From positions 4,528,477 through 4,564,966 of the forward strand of contig BFEA01000045.1 of assembly GCA_003427395.1 (NCBI GenBank): DNA of 36,490 bases, given 5' to 3'. The position numbers and the translations under genes were made by a program. A model generated the notes under the pieces. The model did no database searches, was not told the origin of the DNA, and saw only the letters and a list, made by a program, of their open reading frames with translations. The stretch is from Chara braunii. Taxonomy: Eukaryota > Streptophyta > Charophyceae > Charales > Characeae. This document shows, in pieces, positions 35,800-36,490 of the stretch. Position 1 is the first letter of the stretch, and each line of letters begins with the position of its first letter.

Positions 35800-36490
35800 T
35801 TACTTCCCCTTGACTGGCTTGAGTTCAAAATCATATTGGTCGACTTTTGTGGCCCATCTTGTCAACTTAGGTGTCATCCGGGCCTGCGTTTTCAGCCAGC
35901 GGAGTGTCTCATGATCTGAGTACACTTTGAAGTGGCGACCTAGGAGATAATGACGCCAGTGGTCCAAAGCTTCCCGGAGAGCAAACAACTCTCTTTCATA
36001 CGTAGAAGCGGCAACCTTCTCACTAGGCAGTCGTCGAGACATAAACTCAACAGGCATGTATGTATTCCCGTCATCCTGTTGGAGTACAACACCTATCCCG
36101 TACTGACTGGCGTGAGTGGTAACAACAAAGGGCAAAGAAGGATCAGCAACTTTTAAGACCGGATAATTAATCAAACATTTCTTTAGACGCTTAAACGAAG
36201 ATGTACAGTCTTGGTCCCACTTCCAGATTGTTTCCTTTTTCAAAAGTCTGCGAAGGGGAGCAGCAATTATTGTAAAGTGTTTTACGAATTTACGATAGTA
36301 GTTGGCCAATCCAAGGAACGATCGTAGTTCCGGCAGAGTACGTGGGTTGGGCCAATCTCGAATAGCTGCAATCTTTGCATCTTCCGGTTTGATACTGTCT
36401 CCATCCAGTACATGCCCTAGATATAATACCTGACGCTTTGCCCACTCACACTTCTCGAGGTTCAGTTTCAGTTTTGCTTCACGCAATTTA
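35800..36490 (-). pseudogene. Element F RT thumb, connection and RNase H (runs off the window)
   Basis: The frame enters from the right edge with KLREAKLKLNLEKCEWAKRQ, continues VLYLGHVLDGDSIKPEDAKI, LRSFLGLANYYRKFVKHFTI and reaches RNase H at LPFVVTTHASQYGIGVVLQQ. There the first catalytic Asp of the usual TDAS is His (CAC, 36112-36114). The later carboxylates in ERELFALREAL and VYSDHETLRWL are kept. The open frame is otherwise long and clean, so decay of this copy is moderate. The RT active site itself lies outside the window. Confidence 0.9.

Larger units (their letters stand above)
34135..36490 (-). mobile_element. Ty3/gypsy LTR retrotransposon F, 3' part, continues beyond the window
   Basis: RT thumb to polypurine tract in the normal order on the minus strand. 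Two nonsense codons, frameshifts and lost catalytic residues in RNase H and integrase show it is defective. Its integrase tail and polypurine tract make it a close relative of element D; its 5' part lies to the right of the window. Confidence 0.9.

Noticed and set aside
1-36490. CRISPR arrays, bacterial operons, riboswitches
   Set aside because: Nothing compatible; repeats are two-copy tandem duplications or simple sequence repeats, and the content is eukaryotic transposons.

Overview
The window is eukaryotic nuclear DNA made almost entirely of decayed, nested transposable elements. I see no host protein-coding gene that I can defend. The lineage is most likely a streptophyte (land plant or charophyte alga). 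Three observations support this: a fragment of a mitochondrially encoded tatC (mttB) gene, a gene kept in plant-type mitochondrial genomes; an LTR element primed by tRNA-Asp, a primer common in plant LTR elements; and a plant-like U6 snRNA pseudogene. The style of the Ty3/gypsy and hAT elements reminds me of Chara, but that is an impression from memory, not a demonstrated identification.

Layout, left to right. 1-4640: degenerate Ty3/gypsy element A (+), with a tandemly duplicated gag segment and a deletion in RT; an ~823-bp mitochondrial DNA insertion splits its RNase H region. 4641-5830: simple repeats and unassigned sequence ending in a probable LTR. 5834-16190: element B (+), with a tRNA-iMet-like primer site, a GATT microsatellite and a broken pol, cut in two by a 7.6-kb LTR element in the opposite orientation (7907-15509). 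That inserted element has two ~450-bp LTRs and a tRNA-Asp primer site but no recognisable gag or pol, so it looks like a LARD. Inside it lies a ~1.1-kb foldback element with terminal inverted repeats (13349-14460). 16325-20205: gypsy element C (-). 20200-~22000: gypsy element D (+), joined to C head to head. 22701-22842: a retroposed U6 snRNA pseudogene with flanking duplications. 23340-24732: a repeat sequence and an 894-bp assembly gap.

24894-31773: a GC-rich hAT-family DNA transposon, the best-delimited element here, with terminal inverted repeats and an 8-bp target-site duplication. Its transposase gene (BED finger, DUF659-like core, hAT C-terminal dimerisation region) carries nonsense and frameshift lesions and continues into an unusually long acidic and Gly-rich tail with 72-bp repeats. 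A single N flanked by two identical 95-bp copies within it is almost certainly an assembly artefact. 31774-33240: repeats and a second tRNA-iMet-like primer site followed by a GATT microsatellite. 33290-33790: a second copy of the repeat seen at 23340. 34130-36490: gypsy element F (-), running off the right edge.

The elements do not cooperate as a pathway; they form a stratigraphy. Insertion order can be read directly: gypsy B before the LARD, which preceded or carried the foldback element; gypsy A before the mitochondrial insertion. All three gypsy integrases present (C, D, F) have lost the catalytic glutamate, so none is autonomous in this form.
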